From Xenorhabdus cabanillasii (lineage in GTDB: Bacteria > Pseudomonadota > Gammaproteobacteria > Enterobacterales > Enterobacteriaceae): a DNA stretch of 64,000 nt. The first letter of the stretch is position 1. Each line of letters begins with the position of its first letter. The stretch is from assembly GCF_003386665.1 (NCBI RefSeq), contig NZ_QTUB01000001.1:2108001-2172000 (forward strand). Reading direction: 5' to 3'. Shown in pieces: positions 41,926 through 51,009 of this stretch. A model generated the notes under the pieces. The model saw nothing but the letters and a program-made list of their open reading frames with translations. It was not told the DNA's origin and did not search any database. Position numbers and translations under genes: made by a program.

Positions 41926-43089
41926 TTAATACGGTGAACTTTCTTTAGCGAAATAATCATCAAGGTTTCCTTCTCGCCAAATATCCGTCGTGGCACAGTG
42001 CAAACCACCGCCAAAAGGATAAGCATTGCGGAAAGGCACAGGTATGACTTCAAATCCTAATTTATCCAGTTGCTCTATTTGATGAATTTCACTTTCTTCT
42101 ACACACACAGTTTTCTCATCAAGTGACAATATATTCATTGACAGCCATGTACTTGAATAACATAACGGGGGAGACTGGTGATGTGCGGGAGGTGCTGCTT
42201 CGATAATTTGCCAGTCATTACGATTAAATAATTCTCTGAATTCGGACAGTAACGGTCTATCAGGATTATTTAAAACTAAGCCGGGACGCAAAGGTAACAG
42301 AGTACAGTCTATGTGGCTTGGGAAAGGATCACCGGGAAAATTGACAGCATGAATGCGGTAATCAGGAAAATGGCGCCGTAACCAATCAATACCTTTCATG
42401 TTTGTAGTAAAGCCATGCTGTACGAAAAGATCTTTTCCACATCGGAAAATATCCGCAGCTTCAAAAATGGGTTCTTCTTCTGTTGTGACGAATTCTTTTT
42501 TTATTACCCACTCTTTTCGAGTTTCCATACTGATCTTTTCAGATAAATAACCATGCCGATAACTCTTATCCGAAAGCCGGGGGCGAGGGGCTGATTCATG
42601 CCGCATGGTTGTATCTTCTTCCATATAAGCCGCAATCAAAGGTCGATAACACAAATACTCAAAGAAACGAGATCTGAAACTCATTGTTGCTTCAAGAATT
42701 TCCCGGCCAATAGTGATGAGAATGTCTCTTGGCGGTTGACAACCGAACATAGAGCCTTGGGTAAAATCCGGGGTCTGTACAGGAGAGTTAAAATCTAATG
42801 GGGTTGGTCGATCAACACGAATGCCACGTGAAGTCAGTATCGAAGATAATCCATCCAATTGTTCATTGGCAGCATCAACGGATTCTTGGCTTCTTGGGCC
42901 ATAACGACCGCGCATATCTGAATTTTCTGGGATGCGAGCCATAAAGGCAGGCTCTGGTGGAGGAATACAGGCATGATCTGCACGACCGACAATGACATGC
43001 CGTAATTTTCCCCATTCTGTATGACATTCTACATGGATAGGGAGATTGTTTGATTTTGGGTTATTATTGGTATTAATAGTATTAGTCAT
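41926..43089 (-). CDS. Arginine:glycine-type amidinotransferase
   Basis: Transfers an amidino group from arginine to an amine acceptor (glycine in the type enzyme AGAT/GATM), leaving ornithine and a guanidino product. 387 residues from ATG 43089 (behind AAGGAAA). The pentein-fold triad is visible: Asp in EPIFEAADIFRCGKDLFVQ, His in FPSHIDCTLLPLRPGL and the nucleophilic Cys365 in FGGGLHCATTDIWREG. The N-terminus has the family's EWGKLRHVIVGR. Bacterial homologues occur in secondary-metabolite clusters for guanidino compounds. Downstream lies a TruD-like gene; upstream a divergent LysR regulator. Its arginine substrate is shared with nearby SpeA. Confidence 0.85.
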   Translation of the reverse strand: MTNTINTNNNPKSNNLPIHVECHTEWGKLRHVIVGRADHACIPPPEPAFMARIPENSDMRGRYGPRSQESVDAANEQLDGLSSILTSRGIRVDRPTPLDFNSPVQTPDFTQGSMFGCQPPRDILITIGREILEATMSFRSRFFEYLCYRPLIAAYMEEDTTMRHESAPRPRLSDKSYRHGYLSEKISMETRKEWVIKKEFVTTEEEPIFEAADIFRCGKDLFVQHGFTTNMKGIDWLRRHFPDYRIHAVNFPGDPFPSHIDCTLLPLRPGLVLNNPDRPLLSEFRELFNRNDWQIIEAAPPAHHQSPPLCYSSTWLSMNILSLDEKTVCVEESEIHQIEQLDKLGFEVIPVPFRNAYPFGGGLHCATTDIWREGNLDDYFAKESSPY

Positions 43090-43720
43090 AGTATTTTCCT
43101 TTAATATGCCATGCATGATTTGTCCAAATATTAAACAATAGTTCAAGATGCTTACCATAATGAAAAGTTTTATATATGGTTCATAACTTATTGGGGTTTA
43201 CTCCTTTTCCGCTACGATGCACTTTGAAATCCATTAGGTATATTTATAAAATAACTTTTCTATTCAGTTAAACTAAATATTAAACTTTGTTGTGACTAAA
43301 AATGATATCTATCAGTCTTAAAATCAATTCAAAAATTTTTTTCCACTATTAACTAAAAGTTAAAGGGGGACTTAATTTTCTAGTGTTCTTCGTGGTGATA
43401 TTAAATGCTCAGTGCAGGTTATTTTATCAACCAGTGACCAGTTTTTATTGATCACAACAGTTTTAGAGGTTCCGGTCATACTTTAAATGCATAGATGACT
43501 ATTAAACTTTAAATACCTCTTTCTTTGATTTTAATTTTATCTAATGTAACCTTTTACAAATTGTATTCTTAAAATGACCATAACATTAGTATATTTTTGC
43601 TTTGATATGAATTATTAATTTTCCTATTTTGAACTAAAGTATAATCTTGACATTTTTGTATGGTTTATATAACCTCATATCACTATTGTTAATATTTTGT
43701 TTTTTATTGGTGGAATTATT
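43090..43720. other. Long AT-rich divergent promoter region
   Basis: About 630 nt between the amidinotransferase and the LysR gene, no coding potential. It carries one copy of the CTTTGAAATCCAT repeat (43221-43246) and presumably the LysR binding sites and both promoters. Confidence 0.5.
43221..43246. repeat. Short dispersed repeat (copy 2 of 3)
   Basis: ACTTTGAAATCCATTAGGTA, same family as the copies at 11750 and 61315. Confidence 0.6.
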
Positions 43721-44590
43721 ATGATTTTATCAAAGAAAATAAATCATTTTTTGAGTGTTGTAGAATGTGGGTCTTTCAAAAATGCTTCTAAAAATATTCA
43801 TATAAGCCCTCCAGCACTTTGTAAAAGTATCGCTGATATAGAGGAGGTATTGGGATTTAAGCTATTTAACCGTTCTAATACAGGAGTAACTCTAACGGAA
43901 GAAGGAATAAATTTATACAAATATTTATTACCTATACGTGATAATGTTGAGAATATTAAATCAAATTTTCTCTCAAGATTTAAAAAAAAAGAGATTAAAG
44001 TAGGAACAGATAGTTACAATAAATTATTTAAAATATTAACAAGTAAAATAATTGAAAATGGCCAAATTGATTTTATTAGTGAAAGGTATAACTTTGGAGA
44101 TCATCGTAGTAAACTCCTTTCAGGAGAATTGGATCTTTTTATTTCAATTCATCCACCAATAGAAGATGAGTTGGAACGAATTTCTTGTAAAAAATATGGG
44201 CATGAAGTAGATGTGTTTATTTTTTCTAAAAAAATATTGAATAGGAATAATTCGTTAAATAATATTATTCGTAATGAAAAAATGGTTCTACACTCTGAAA
44301 TAAAAGATCATCCATTGTTTTATAATTTATTGAAATATCGAGAAGAACATGAAGTTAAAACTCAAATGTTGATTGTTCCAGAGATTAATCATATTATAGA
44401 TTTTGTTTGTTTTGATGTTGGTTATTCTATAATTAATAGTTCAGTATTGAGCTCCAGGTATCTAAAAAACATCGGTGTGGAATTTATTCCTAATACGCTA
44501 TTCCCCTCTGAATTATTCAGTTATATTTATTTTTTAAAGAGAAGGGAATTAGAATTGAAAGATTTTTTAATTCACTTTTCTAATTTTTAA
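43721..44590 (+). CDS. LysR-family transcriptional regulator
   Basis: An N-terminal LysR-type winged helix-turn-helix is clear: FLSVVECGSFKNASKNIHIS, PPALCKSIADIEEVLG, KLFNRSNTGVTLTEEG. The effector-binding domain (about 90-289) is poorly conserved and its ligand unknown. ATG 43721 behind GGTGGAA gives 289 residues; an in-frame TTG lies 24 nt upstream. The DNA is strikingly AT-rich compared with flanking genes, a sign of recent transfer. It is divergent from the amidinotransferase and a likely regulator of it, by the usual LysR geometry. Confidence 0.85.
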   Translation: MILSKKINHFLSVVECGSFKNASKNIHISPPALCKSIADIEEVLGFKLFNRSNTGVTLTEEGINLYKYLLPIRDNVENIKSNFLSRFKKKEIKVGTDSYNKLFKILTSKIIENGQIDFISERYNFGDHRSKLLSGELDLFISIHPPIEDELERISCKKYGHEVDVFIFSKKILNRNNSLNNIIRNEKMVLHSEIKDHPLFYNLLKYREEHEVKTQMLIVPEINHIIDFVCFDVGYSIINSSVLSSRYLKNIGVEFIPNTLFPSELFSYIYFLKRRELELKDFLIHFSNF

Positions 44591-44708
44591 ATCCTCTGTA
44601 AATTAGTTTTTATTTCTCATGAAGTAATCTTTGGTATATTAAATTAATTAATATACTAATATTTATTAAATATACTGTTATGAATAATATAGGTAGGGAG
44701 CAATAATA

Positions 44709-45425
44709 ATGATGAGTAAAGTAACGCTGATATTCGGTGTGATTACACTCGCTTTCGGTTTAAATGGTACAGTGCAAGCAAACGAGTTTATGCCTGAGCA
44801 AGTTGAATCTGGAGTAACTTCGGCTGATTTAACCCTGCGCCACGCCGTACATTGGGTTTCAGTTAAACAGATCAAAAAAAGTTTGGAAGGACAACCGCCA
44901 ATGGCTGTTGGATTTGATATTGATGATACAGTAATATTTTCTAGTCCAGGGTTTTATCGAGGAAAGTTAGAATATTCACCTAATAATGAAAACTATCTGA
45001 AAAAAACAGAGTTTTGGGAAAAAATGAATAATGAATGGAATAAATTCAGCATGCCGAAAAAAGTCGGTATTGAACTCTTTCAGATGCATATAAAACGGGG
45101 AGATGATATTTATTTTATTACAGGGCGTACCGAAACCAAAATAGAATCTATTACTCAGCATATACAGAAAGGTCTGCATATTCCTGAAGATAAAATGCAT
45201 ACTGTAATTTTTGCAGGGGATGAACCAAATAAAAATGATAAAGCAAGTTGGATAAAAAAACATAAGTTGAAAATTTATTATGGAGATGCGGATGCAGATA
45301 TTATGGCAGCTCGTGAGTTAAATATTCGTGGCATTCGTATTTTGAGAGCATCAAATTCTTCTTATCAACCTTTGCCAAAAGCAGGAAAATTTGGAGAAGA
45401 AGTCGTTATTAAATCTGATTATTAA
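44709..45425 (+). CDS. aphA: Class B acid phosphatase AphA
   Basis: Periplasmic HAD-family phosphatase and phosphotransferase acting on nucleotides and other organic phosphomonoesters. 238 residues with a Sec signal peptide (cleavage likely after VQA, about residue 24). The catalytic DxDxT appears as VGFDIDDTVIFSSPGF, motif II as ITGRT, motif III as YYGDADADI; ILRASNSSYQPLPKAGKFGE near the end is as in E. coli. Two adjacent ATGs are possible (44709, 44712). It is in the insertion between speA and speB; it could supply nucleosides but there is no evidence that it belongs to the neighbouring cluster. Confidence 0.95.
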   Translation: MMSKVTLIFGVITLAFGLNGTVQANEFMPEQVESGVTSADLTLRHAVHWVSVKQIKKSLEGQPPMAVGFDIDDTVIFSSPGFYRGKLEYSPNNENYLKKTEFWEKMNNEWNKFSMPKKVGIELFQMHIKRGDDIYFITGRTETKIESITQHIQKGLHIPEDKMHTVIFAGDEPNKNDKASWIKKHKLKIYYGDADADIMAARELNIRGIRILRASNSSYQPLPKAGKFGEEVVIKSDY

Positions 45426-45498
45426 TATAACTATTTATTGGTTTTAATGTTTTTTGTGTTATGGCAGTGATGATCTCGCTGATAACATTCAGTGCACT

Positions 45499-45680
45499 AT
45501 TGAGAGCTTCATAAACACGGTTAGACTTACCAATTGCTGGTTCTAAGTCTTTAACTGTCAAGCCGGATTGTTCCATGGTGAATTTAATGGCTTCAATGGG
45601 ATTTGGAGAAGCGATCGGGTAATGTTCCTTTTATAGGTTTCACCCAGTAAGACCATGATTTTCATGTAATCGAATTCAAG
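45499..45680 (-). pseudogene. HigA-like antitoxin remnant, frameshifted
   Basis: Minus-strand codons read EFDYMKIMVLLGETYK, then after a one-base shift near 45632 EHYPIASPNPIEAIKF, TMEQSGLTVKDLEPAIG and KSNRVYEALN, the helix-turn-helix region of HigA-type antitoxins. The rest of the C-terminal domain and any HigB toxin are absent, and stops interrupt the upstream part. It lies between aphA and speB, in a 580-nt gene-free gap. Confidence 0.65.
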
Positions 45681-46003
45681 TCAACCCATTTCAGGCAGGT
45701 TATCAAACAACGGCGCTATCCCGCGGCTGAACAAATCCTCGTTTTTCTTTCAGATTATCGTAGCGTTTATTTAATGTAATTTTTCTCAAAATAGTGGTAA
45801 GAAAAAAATATGTCTAATATTATAGAAGTAGTTACCAGGCTAAAGTGTTTGGGGCTTTTTCTGTTAGTACATGAATAAGTACATATCTGTTCTCTTTAGG
45901 CAGTAATTTATTGTTTTTAAATTAATTTTAAAACTTAGACTATTTTGAAGTTAGCGTAATCAAGCTCTGTGTTAATTAAACATGGGGCTTTTGAGGAAAT
46001 ATC

Positions 46004-46930
46004 ATGAGTATTAGTTCCTTAGGAAACCAAATCGATAACTCCTTGGTTTCAAATGCCTTCGGCTTTCTGCGCTTCCCGTTGAATTTCCAGCCTTATTCCA
46101 GTGATGCAGAATGGGTGATTACCGGTGTGCCTTTTGATATGGCTACATCCGGACGAGCCGGCAGTCGCCACGGGCCCGCTGCCATTCGTCAGGTATCGAC
46201 TAATCTGGCTTGGGAAAGCAGCCGTTGGCCATGGAACTTCAGCCTGCGTAAGCGCCTGAATATCATGGATTGTGGTGATCTGGTATTTAATTTTGGTGAT
46301 GCTCAGGATATGAGTGAAAAATTGCAGGCTCATGCTGAGAAAGTGCTGGCGTCAGGCAAGAGGATGCTTTCTTTTGGTGGTGACCACTTTGTTACATTGC
46401 CACTCTTGCGTGCCCATGCAAAACATTTCGGTAAAATGGCACTGGTGCATTTTGATGCTCATACGGATACCTACCCGAATGGCGGCAAGTTTGATCACGG
46501 TACGATGTTTTACCATGCACCAAATGAGGGGCTAATCGATCCAGCCCATTCTGTACAAATCGGTATTCGTACTGAGCACGATACCGATAATGATTTCACG
46601 GTATTAGATGCCGGACAGGTTAATGATCGTAGCGTTGAAGATATTGTTGAGCAGGTCAAAGCTGTTGTCGGTGATCTGCCTGTATATCTGACCTTTGATA
46701 TTGATTGTCTTGATCCGGCATTTGCACCCGGTACAGGGACACCAGTGATCGGTGGCCTGACTTCAGATCGTACGTTGAAAATCCTGCGTGGTCTGCAACC
46801 TTTGAATATCGTTGGCATGGATGTCGTGGAAGTTGCCCCTGCCTATGACCAATCAGAAATTACCGCGCTGGCAGCAGCGACAATTGGATTGGAATTGTTA
46901 TATTTACAGGCTTCGAAAAAGCGTGTTTAA
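46004..46930 (+). CDS. speB: Agmatinase
   Basis: Hydrolyses agmatine to putrescine and urea, the second step after SpeA. 308 residues (306 in E. coli). Binuclear manganese ligands of the ureohydrolase family: [13 protein letters not shown] (His), [10 protein letters not shown] (DAHxD) and [19 protein letters not shown] (DxD). ATG 46004 follows GAGG. In E. coli speB follows speA closely; here it has been separated by about 7 kb and must have its own promoter. A strong terminator follows. Confidence 0.97.
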   Translation: MSISSLGNQIDNSLVSNAFGFLRFPLNFQPYSSDAEWVITGVPFDMATSGRAGSRHGPAAIRQVSTNLAWESSRWPWNFSLRKRLNIMDCGDLVFNFGDAQDMSEKLQAHAEKVLASGKRMLSFGGDHFVTLPLLRAHAKHFGKMALVHFDAHTDTYPNGGKFDHGTMFYHAPNEGLIDPAHSVQIGIRTEHDTDNDFTVLDAGQVNDRSVEDIVEQVKAVVGDLPVYLTFDIDCLDPAFAPGTGTPVIGGLTSDRTLKILRGLQPLNIVGMDVVEVAPAYDQSEITALAAATIGLELLYLQASKKRV

Positions 46931-46959
46931 CATATTCAGCCATAAATAAGCGCTGTTTT

Positions 46960-46994
46960 AAAGCCCGTTCTAATAACGGGCTTTTTCTTTTTTT
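46960..46994 (+). terminator. Terminator of speB
   Basis: AAGCCCGTT pairs with AACGGGCTT around CTAAT, followed by TTTCTTTTTT. Confidence 0.95.
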
Positions 46995-47160
46995 ACTGCC
47001 TTTACTGTACTGTCACCGCAGCCATATGAATAAAAAAAGTACCCCAAAACGCACTTATTGTTCCCAAATTGAAACAATCAGGTAAAACTACAGCTTAATC
47101 TTGCAGCATAAAAAAACTGCGCTAGGATGTTTTCAAAGGCGTTTCTATGAGGAGATAAGC

Positions 47161-47646
47161 ATGATAATCACTTCAACTGAATTTAAGAATAATGACTTCT
47201 TACGCAAAGAGCATGAATTTAACGAATTTGGTGCCAATGGTGGTAATCGTTCACCTGAGCTTGCCTGGACAGATGTTCCAGCCGGAACAAAAAGTTTTGC
47301 TATTACGGTCTATGATCCGGATGCACCAACGGGCAGCGGTTTCTGGCATTGGGTTGTTTTTGATATTCCGCTGGAAATACAAACTTTGCCCGCAGATTCG
47401 GGACGGAATGATGGCAATAAGCAGCCAGACGGCATGATACAAAGCAAAAATGATTATGGCGTGTTCGGCTTTGGCGGGCCTTGTCCACCTGAGGGAGATA
47501 AAGCTCATCGCTATATTTTCACGGTGCATGCCTTGTCGGTAGAGAAACTGGGTATTGATTCAGAAACAACAAACGCGGTGGCGCGTTTTATGATCCAGGC
47601 CAACACTCTGGAAACAGCCACTATTACCGGTTACTACCAGCGTTAA
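47161..47646 (+). CDS. YbhB/YbcL family (PEBP) protein
   Basis: Phosphatidylethanolamine-binding protein/Raf kinase inhibitor-like fold; bacterial members have no firm function. From ATG 47161 behind GGAG it encodes 161 residues; the open frame 20 codons upstream lacks a ribosome site. Motifs: GANGGNRSPELAWTDVPAGT, DPDAPTGSGFWHWVVFDIP (the DPDxP and GxxxHW ligand pocket), GFGGPCPPEGDKAHRYIF (GxxPP..HRY). No signal peptide, so cytoplasmic. The gene for a Sua5/YciO-like protein follows 43 nt downstream in the same direction and may be co-transcribed. Confidence 0.92.
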   Translation: MIITSTEFKNNDFLRKEHEFNEFGANGGNRSPELAWTDVPAGTKSFAITVYDPDAPTGSGFWHWVVFDIPLEIQTLPADSGRNDGNKQPDGMIQSKNDYGVFGFGGPCPPEGDKAHRYIFTVHALSVEKLGIDSETTNAVARFMIQANTLETATITGYYQR

Positions 47647-47689
47647 TGGATTAATCGTTCTTCAGTTTTAAGTCAAAGGGTATCAATAT

Positions 47690-48469
47690 ATGAGCGGTAA
47701 AAAAATTCAATGGAACAAAGGGTTACAGCAGGAAGCGGTAGAGATCCTTTCTAATGATGGTGGAATGATTGTTTGTCCAACTAAAGTGGGCTACATCATC
47801 ATGACTTCCGATGCGAAAGGGCTGGAACGTAAATTTGAAGCTAAGCAGCGTAATCGCAATAAACCGGGAGTGGTACTGTGTGGATCTCTGGAACAACTGA
47901 AAGAGCTGGCTCAGCTTAACCCGGAAATTGAAGAACTTTATCAAAAGCATTGGGATGCCGATGTATTGCTAGGTTGTATTTTGCCATGGAAAGAAGAAGC
48001 TGTAGGACGCATTCCCGATGATGGTTCCAAAGAATTAATGATGGATAATCGTGGTACAAGCTGTTTCGTGATTAAATTCGGCAAACCCGGCGAAATTCTG
48101 GCGAAAGAATTGTGGGAAGAATACGGTAAATTCTCTTTTGCCAGCTCAGCTAATCCATCAGGTAAAGGTAATCGGGGATTGGTTGAATGTATCGGTGAAC
48201 GTATTGAAGAGCGTGCAGATTTGATTATTGCCGCTAATGATTATGTTAAATCTATTCAGCCAAATGAAACTGAACAAACCCGTTATGAGCAGGGTGTGAT
48301 GATTTCAATGGTGGATGAAAACAGCAAATTGGTTCCGGTACAAAATGGTCAGCGTGATATTACGCCGTGTCCGGTATTGATCCGTAAGGGATTGGATGTA
48401 AACAAAATTATGGTCATGATGTCTGATATTTTCACGACCTGGGATTACCGACACGGTAACTATTATTGA
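47690..48469 (+). CDS. Sua5/YciO/YrdC family protein
   Basis: Belongs to the family that makes threonylcarbamoyl-AMP for tRNA t6A37 (TsaC/Sua5), but as a divergent, non-housekeeping branch. The 259 residues contain CPTKVGYIIMTSDAKGLERK, the nucleotide-site KQRNRNKPGVV (KxRxxxKP), and FSFASSANPSGKGN (SANxSG). The fold is the YrdC alpha/beta domain with a C-terminal extension ending in a Tyr-rich tail. Biochemical role unknown. It may form a two-gene unit with the preceding PEBP gene; the standard tsaC should be elsewhere. Confidence 0.85.
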   Translation: MSGKKIQWNKGLQQEAVEILSNDGGMIVCPTKVGYIIMTSDAKGLERKFEAKQRNRNKPGVVLCGSLEQLKELAQLNPEIEELYQKHWDADVLLGCILPWKEEAVGRIPDDGSKELMMDNRGTSCFVIKFGKPGEILAKELWEEYGKFSFASSANPSGKGNRGLVECIGERIEERADLIIAANDYVKSIQPNETEQTRYEQGVMISMVDENSKLVPVQNGQRDITPCPVLIRKGLDVNKIMVMMSDIFTTWDYRHGNYY

Positions 48470-48571
48470 TAGATAACTATCACTGATAATTGTTGAACTG
48501 ACAGGGTGATATTTGTTGCGGGTACAGCATTGTGGATGCAGTGCTGTACTCGTAGAAATTTTCTTGGCTTA

Positions 48572-49487
48572 TTACTGCCTGTCATTTTCCAGATCTTGTC
48601 TCAGCTTATGCTGTAAAGCGCTGGCAAAAAGCCGCACACGTGAAGAGAGTGTTTCTTCTGATTTAAATAATATCCAGGATTGATAGATATCCATGTTCCA
48701 TTCGGGAAGAAGTCGTATCAGCTTTCCGGCTGCTACGGATTCATGGGTGATGTAATCCGGCAGATAGGCAATACCGGCACCTGCCAGCGCAGAAACTCAT
48801 CAATGCTACACTGTTATTGATGCGAAATCGGCTGCGTACTTCAATATCGAATTTATGTCTCTCTTTTCTAAACGGCAGAGAAATAGTATGTGCGGGGCCA
48901 CGGAAGAGCAGGTAATCATAGCGGGGGAGATCTTCCGGTTTCTCAATCGTTGAAAACTGGCTGATGTAGTCTGGAGTGGCGTAAAGCCCCCAGGTGATAT
49001 CAATCAGAGGCATAACGAGTGGATGATTTGGTGTCTCACGCCCTATCATAACGGCTATATCGCAGTGATCATCTTGCATATTAATAACCCTGTCTGTCAG
49101 TTCCAGATCAACACTGACATGGATATTCCCGGCGACAAAATTGTTCAGGACAGGGACAATGCATTGGCTGCCAAAGGATACCGGAGCAATCAGACGCAGG
49201 CTACCCATTGGCTCTTCATGAAAATTGCGGATAAAGCGTTCGGCGTTTTTGGCTTCATCAAGAATACGGTGGCAGTACTGGTAATAATTCATCCCGACTT
49301 CTGTCACCTGGATTTTGCGTGTGGTTCGGTTGAGTAATTGAGTACCCAGTCTTACCTCTAGCTGTGTAATTTCACGGCTGACAGAAGACTTGGACAGCCT
49401 TAATGATTTTGCAGTTTCGGTAAAACTCAGTGTCTCCACTACACGGGCAAAGATCACCATTGAGGTAAGATTCTCAATATTATTCAT
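48572..49487 (-). pseudogene. LysR-family regulator with a frameshift
   Basis: Codons from ATG 49487 give an HTH (TLSFTETAKSLRLSKSSVSR, LNRTTRKIQVTEVG) and effector domain up to NNSVALMSF (about 48797). The frame then shifts by one base (TTCT where one codon is expected) and continues as ALAGAGIAYLPDYITHES to KLRQDLENDRQ and a stop at 48572, restoring about 300 residues of a normal CrgA/AaeR-like LysR protein. Unless this is a sequencing error the effector domain is broken. It is divergent from the LeuC/LeuD-like operon, which it presumably once controlled. Confidence 0.85.
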
Positions 49488-49710
49488 AAATTAACCTGAT
49501 GATTTACTCCGAAAAACTATAACATATCACAGGTTCTGCGAAGCAATGCCAATATTCCTGGTGGAAATTTTTCATGTGACGAACGATTGTTTCATTATAG
49601 AAACAGTGCGCTATATGATGGCATTTCCCCAGAATAAAGAGTAGTAATCTTATCAGGATTACAATTTTTTCTTTTTCAGCATGTCTAAATCTTTTGGAGG
49701 GCAATGTGAG

Positions 49711-51009
49711 ATGAACCAAACTATAACACAAAAAATTCTCGCACGAGCAAGTGGGCGCAAACATGTCACTCCGGGTGAAGTGGTTTGGGCGAAAGTAGAT
49801 ATTTTAATGTCTCACGATCCCTGTACTCCGGGTGTAGCCAGTGTGTTTAAAAAAGAGTTCGGGCAGGATGCCAGGATATGGGATCCTGCCCGTTTTATTA
49901 TGATCCCCGATCATTTTGTCTATTCCGCTGATCCACAGGCTAATCAGAACATTCGGGTGATGCGTGAATTTGCCGCTGAGCAGAATATTAAATATTTCTA
50001 TGATGTTGGGACTCCCAATTATAAAGGGGTTTGTCATATCGGGCTGGCTGAGGGAGGACATACCCGTCCCGGAGAAGTCCTGCTGGGTACAGATTCCCAC
50101 ACGGTAACAGCGGGGGCTTTTGGTGCATTTGCGATTGGGTTAGGTATTACTGACGCCGCTTATGCAATAGGGACGGGAGAAATTCCGCTCAAAGTTCCGA
50201 GCTCTATTCAGGTGAATTTTATCGGTACTAAACCAGCCCATGTGCTGGCTAAAGATATGATCCTGGCGGTATTGGCGGAATTAACTGTGGATGGAGCAAC
50301 ATATCAGGCTATCGAGTTTGGTGGAAATGTCATTGATGAATTATCTGTCGAAGAGCGTATGACGATTTGTAATATGGTCGTTGAGTGTGGCGCTAAAAAT
50401 GGCATTATGGTGCCGAATCAGGCGACGCTCGATTATCTGGCAGAGAGAAATGATATTCCTTTTGATATCATTTATCCCGATAAGAATGCGCAATATACCC
50501 AGGTGTTAAATATTGATGTTTCTGATATGCAGCCGAAGATTGCCAAACCCCATTCGCCGGATAATGTCGTTTCCATTGAACAGGTTGCCAATGTTGCGAT
50601 TTCACAGGCGTATATCGGCTCCTGTACAGGTGGCAAACTGGAAGATTTTGTTGCCGCTGCCCGTATTATAAAAGGGCATAAAGTCAAAATTCCGACTTAT
50701 GCTGTGCCAGCAACCAAAGAAGTGTTCCATAAAACTATCACCACTCAGATTGATGGTATGTCTGTCTATCAAATCTTAAGCGATGCAGGAGTGAAACTTT
50801 CTGCTGAATCGGGATGTGCCGCCTGCTGCGGTGGTCCACCGGATACCTTTGGTCGTGTAAATGATCCGATCTCGGTGATATCCACCACCAACCGTAATTT
50901 TGTCGGCAGAATGGGGCACAAGCGGGCCAATATCTATCTTGCTTCCCCTTATTCTGTTGCTGCGGCAGCGATTACCGGCCAGATCACCAATCCGGGAGAA
51001 TTTTTATGA
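49711..51009 (+). CDS. Aconitase-superfamily hydro-lyase, large subunit (LeuC-like)
   Basis: Large subunit of a 3-isopropylmalate dehydratase/homoaconitase-type isomerase carrying a 4Fe-4S cluster. 432 residues from ATG 49711; ATG 49681 is in frame but has no ribosome site. Motifs: SHDPCTPGVASVFKKE, LGTDSHTVTAGAFGAFAIG, and the three cluster Cys in IGSCTGGKLEDF and SGCAACCGGPPDTFG. It is the shorter LeuC2/homoaconitase branch rather than standard enteric LeuC (466 residues). Natural substrate unknown; candidates are isopropylmalate, homocitrate, or dimethyl/methylmalate. The small subunit overlaps its stop by 4 nt (ATGA). Confidence 0.9.
   Translation: MNQTITQKILARASGRKHVTPGEVVWAKVDILMSHDPCTPGVASVFKKEFGQDARIWDPARFIMIPDHFVYSADPQANQNIRVMREFAAEQNIKYFYDVGTPNYKGVCHIGLAEGGHTRPGEVLLGTDSHTVTAGAFGAFAIGLGITDAAYAIGTGEIPLKVPSSIQVNFIGTKPAHVLAKDMILAVLAELTVDGATYQAIEFGGNVIDELSVEERMTICNMVVECGAKNGIMVPNQATLDYLAERNDIPFDIIYPDKNAQYTQVLNIDVSDMQPKIAKPHSPDNVVSIEQVANVAISQAYIGSCTGGKLEDFVAAARIIKGHKVKIPTYAVPATKEVFHKTITTQIDGMSVYQILSDAGVKLSAESGCAACCGGPPDTFGRVNDPISVISTTNRNFVGRMGHKRANIYLASPYSVAAAAITGQITNPGEFL

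Noticed and set aside
44709..45425. AphA as a member of the C-nucleoside cluster
   Set aside because: It is a well-conserved enteric periplasmic phosphatase; adjacency is not enough evidence.
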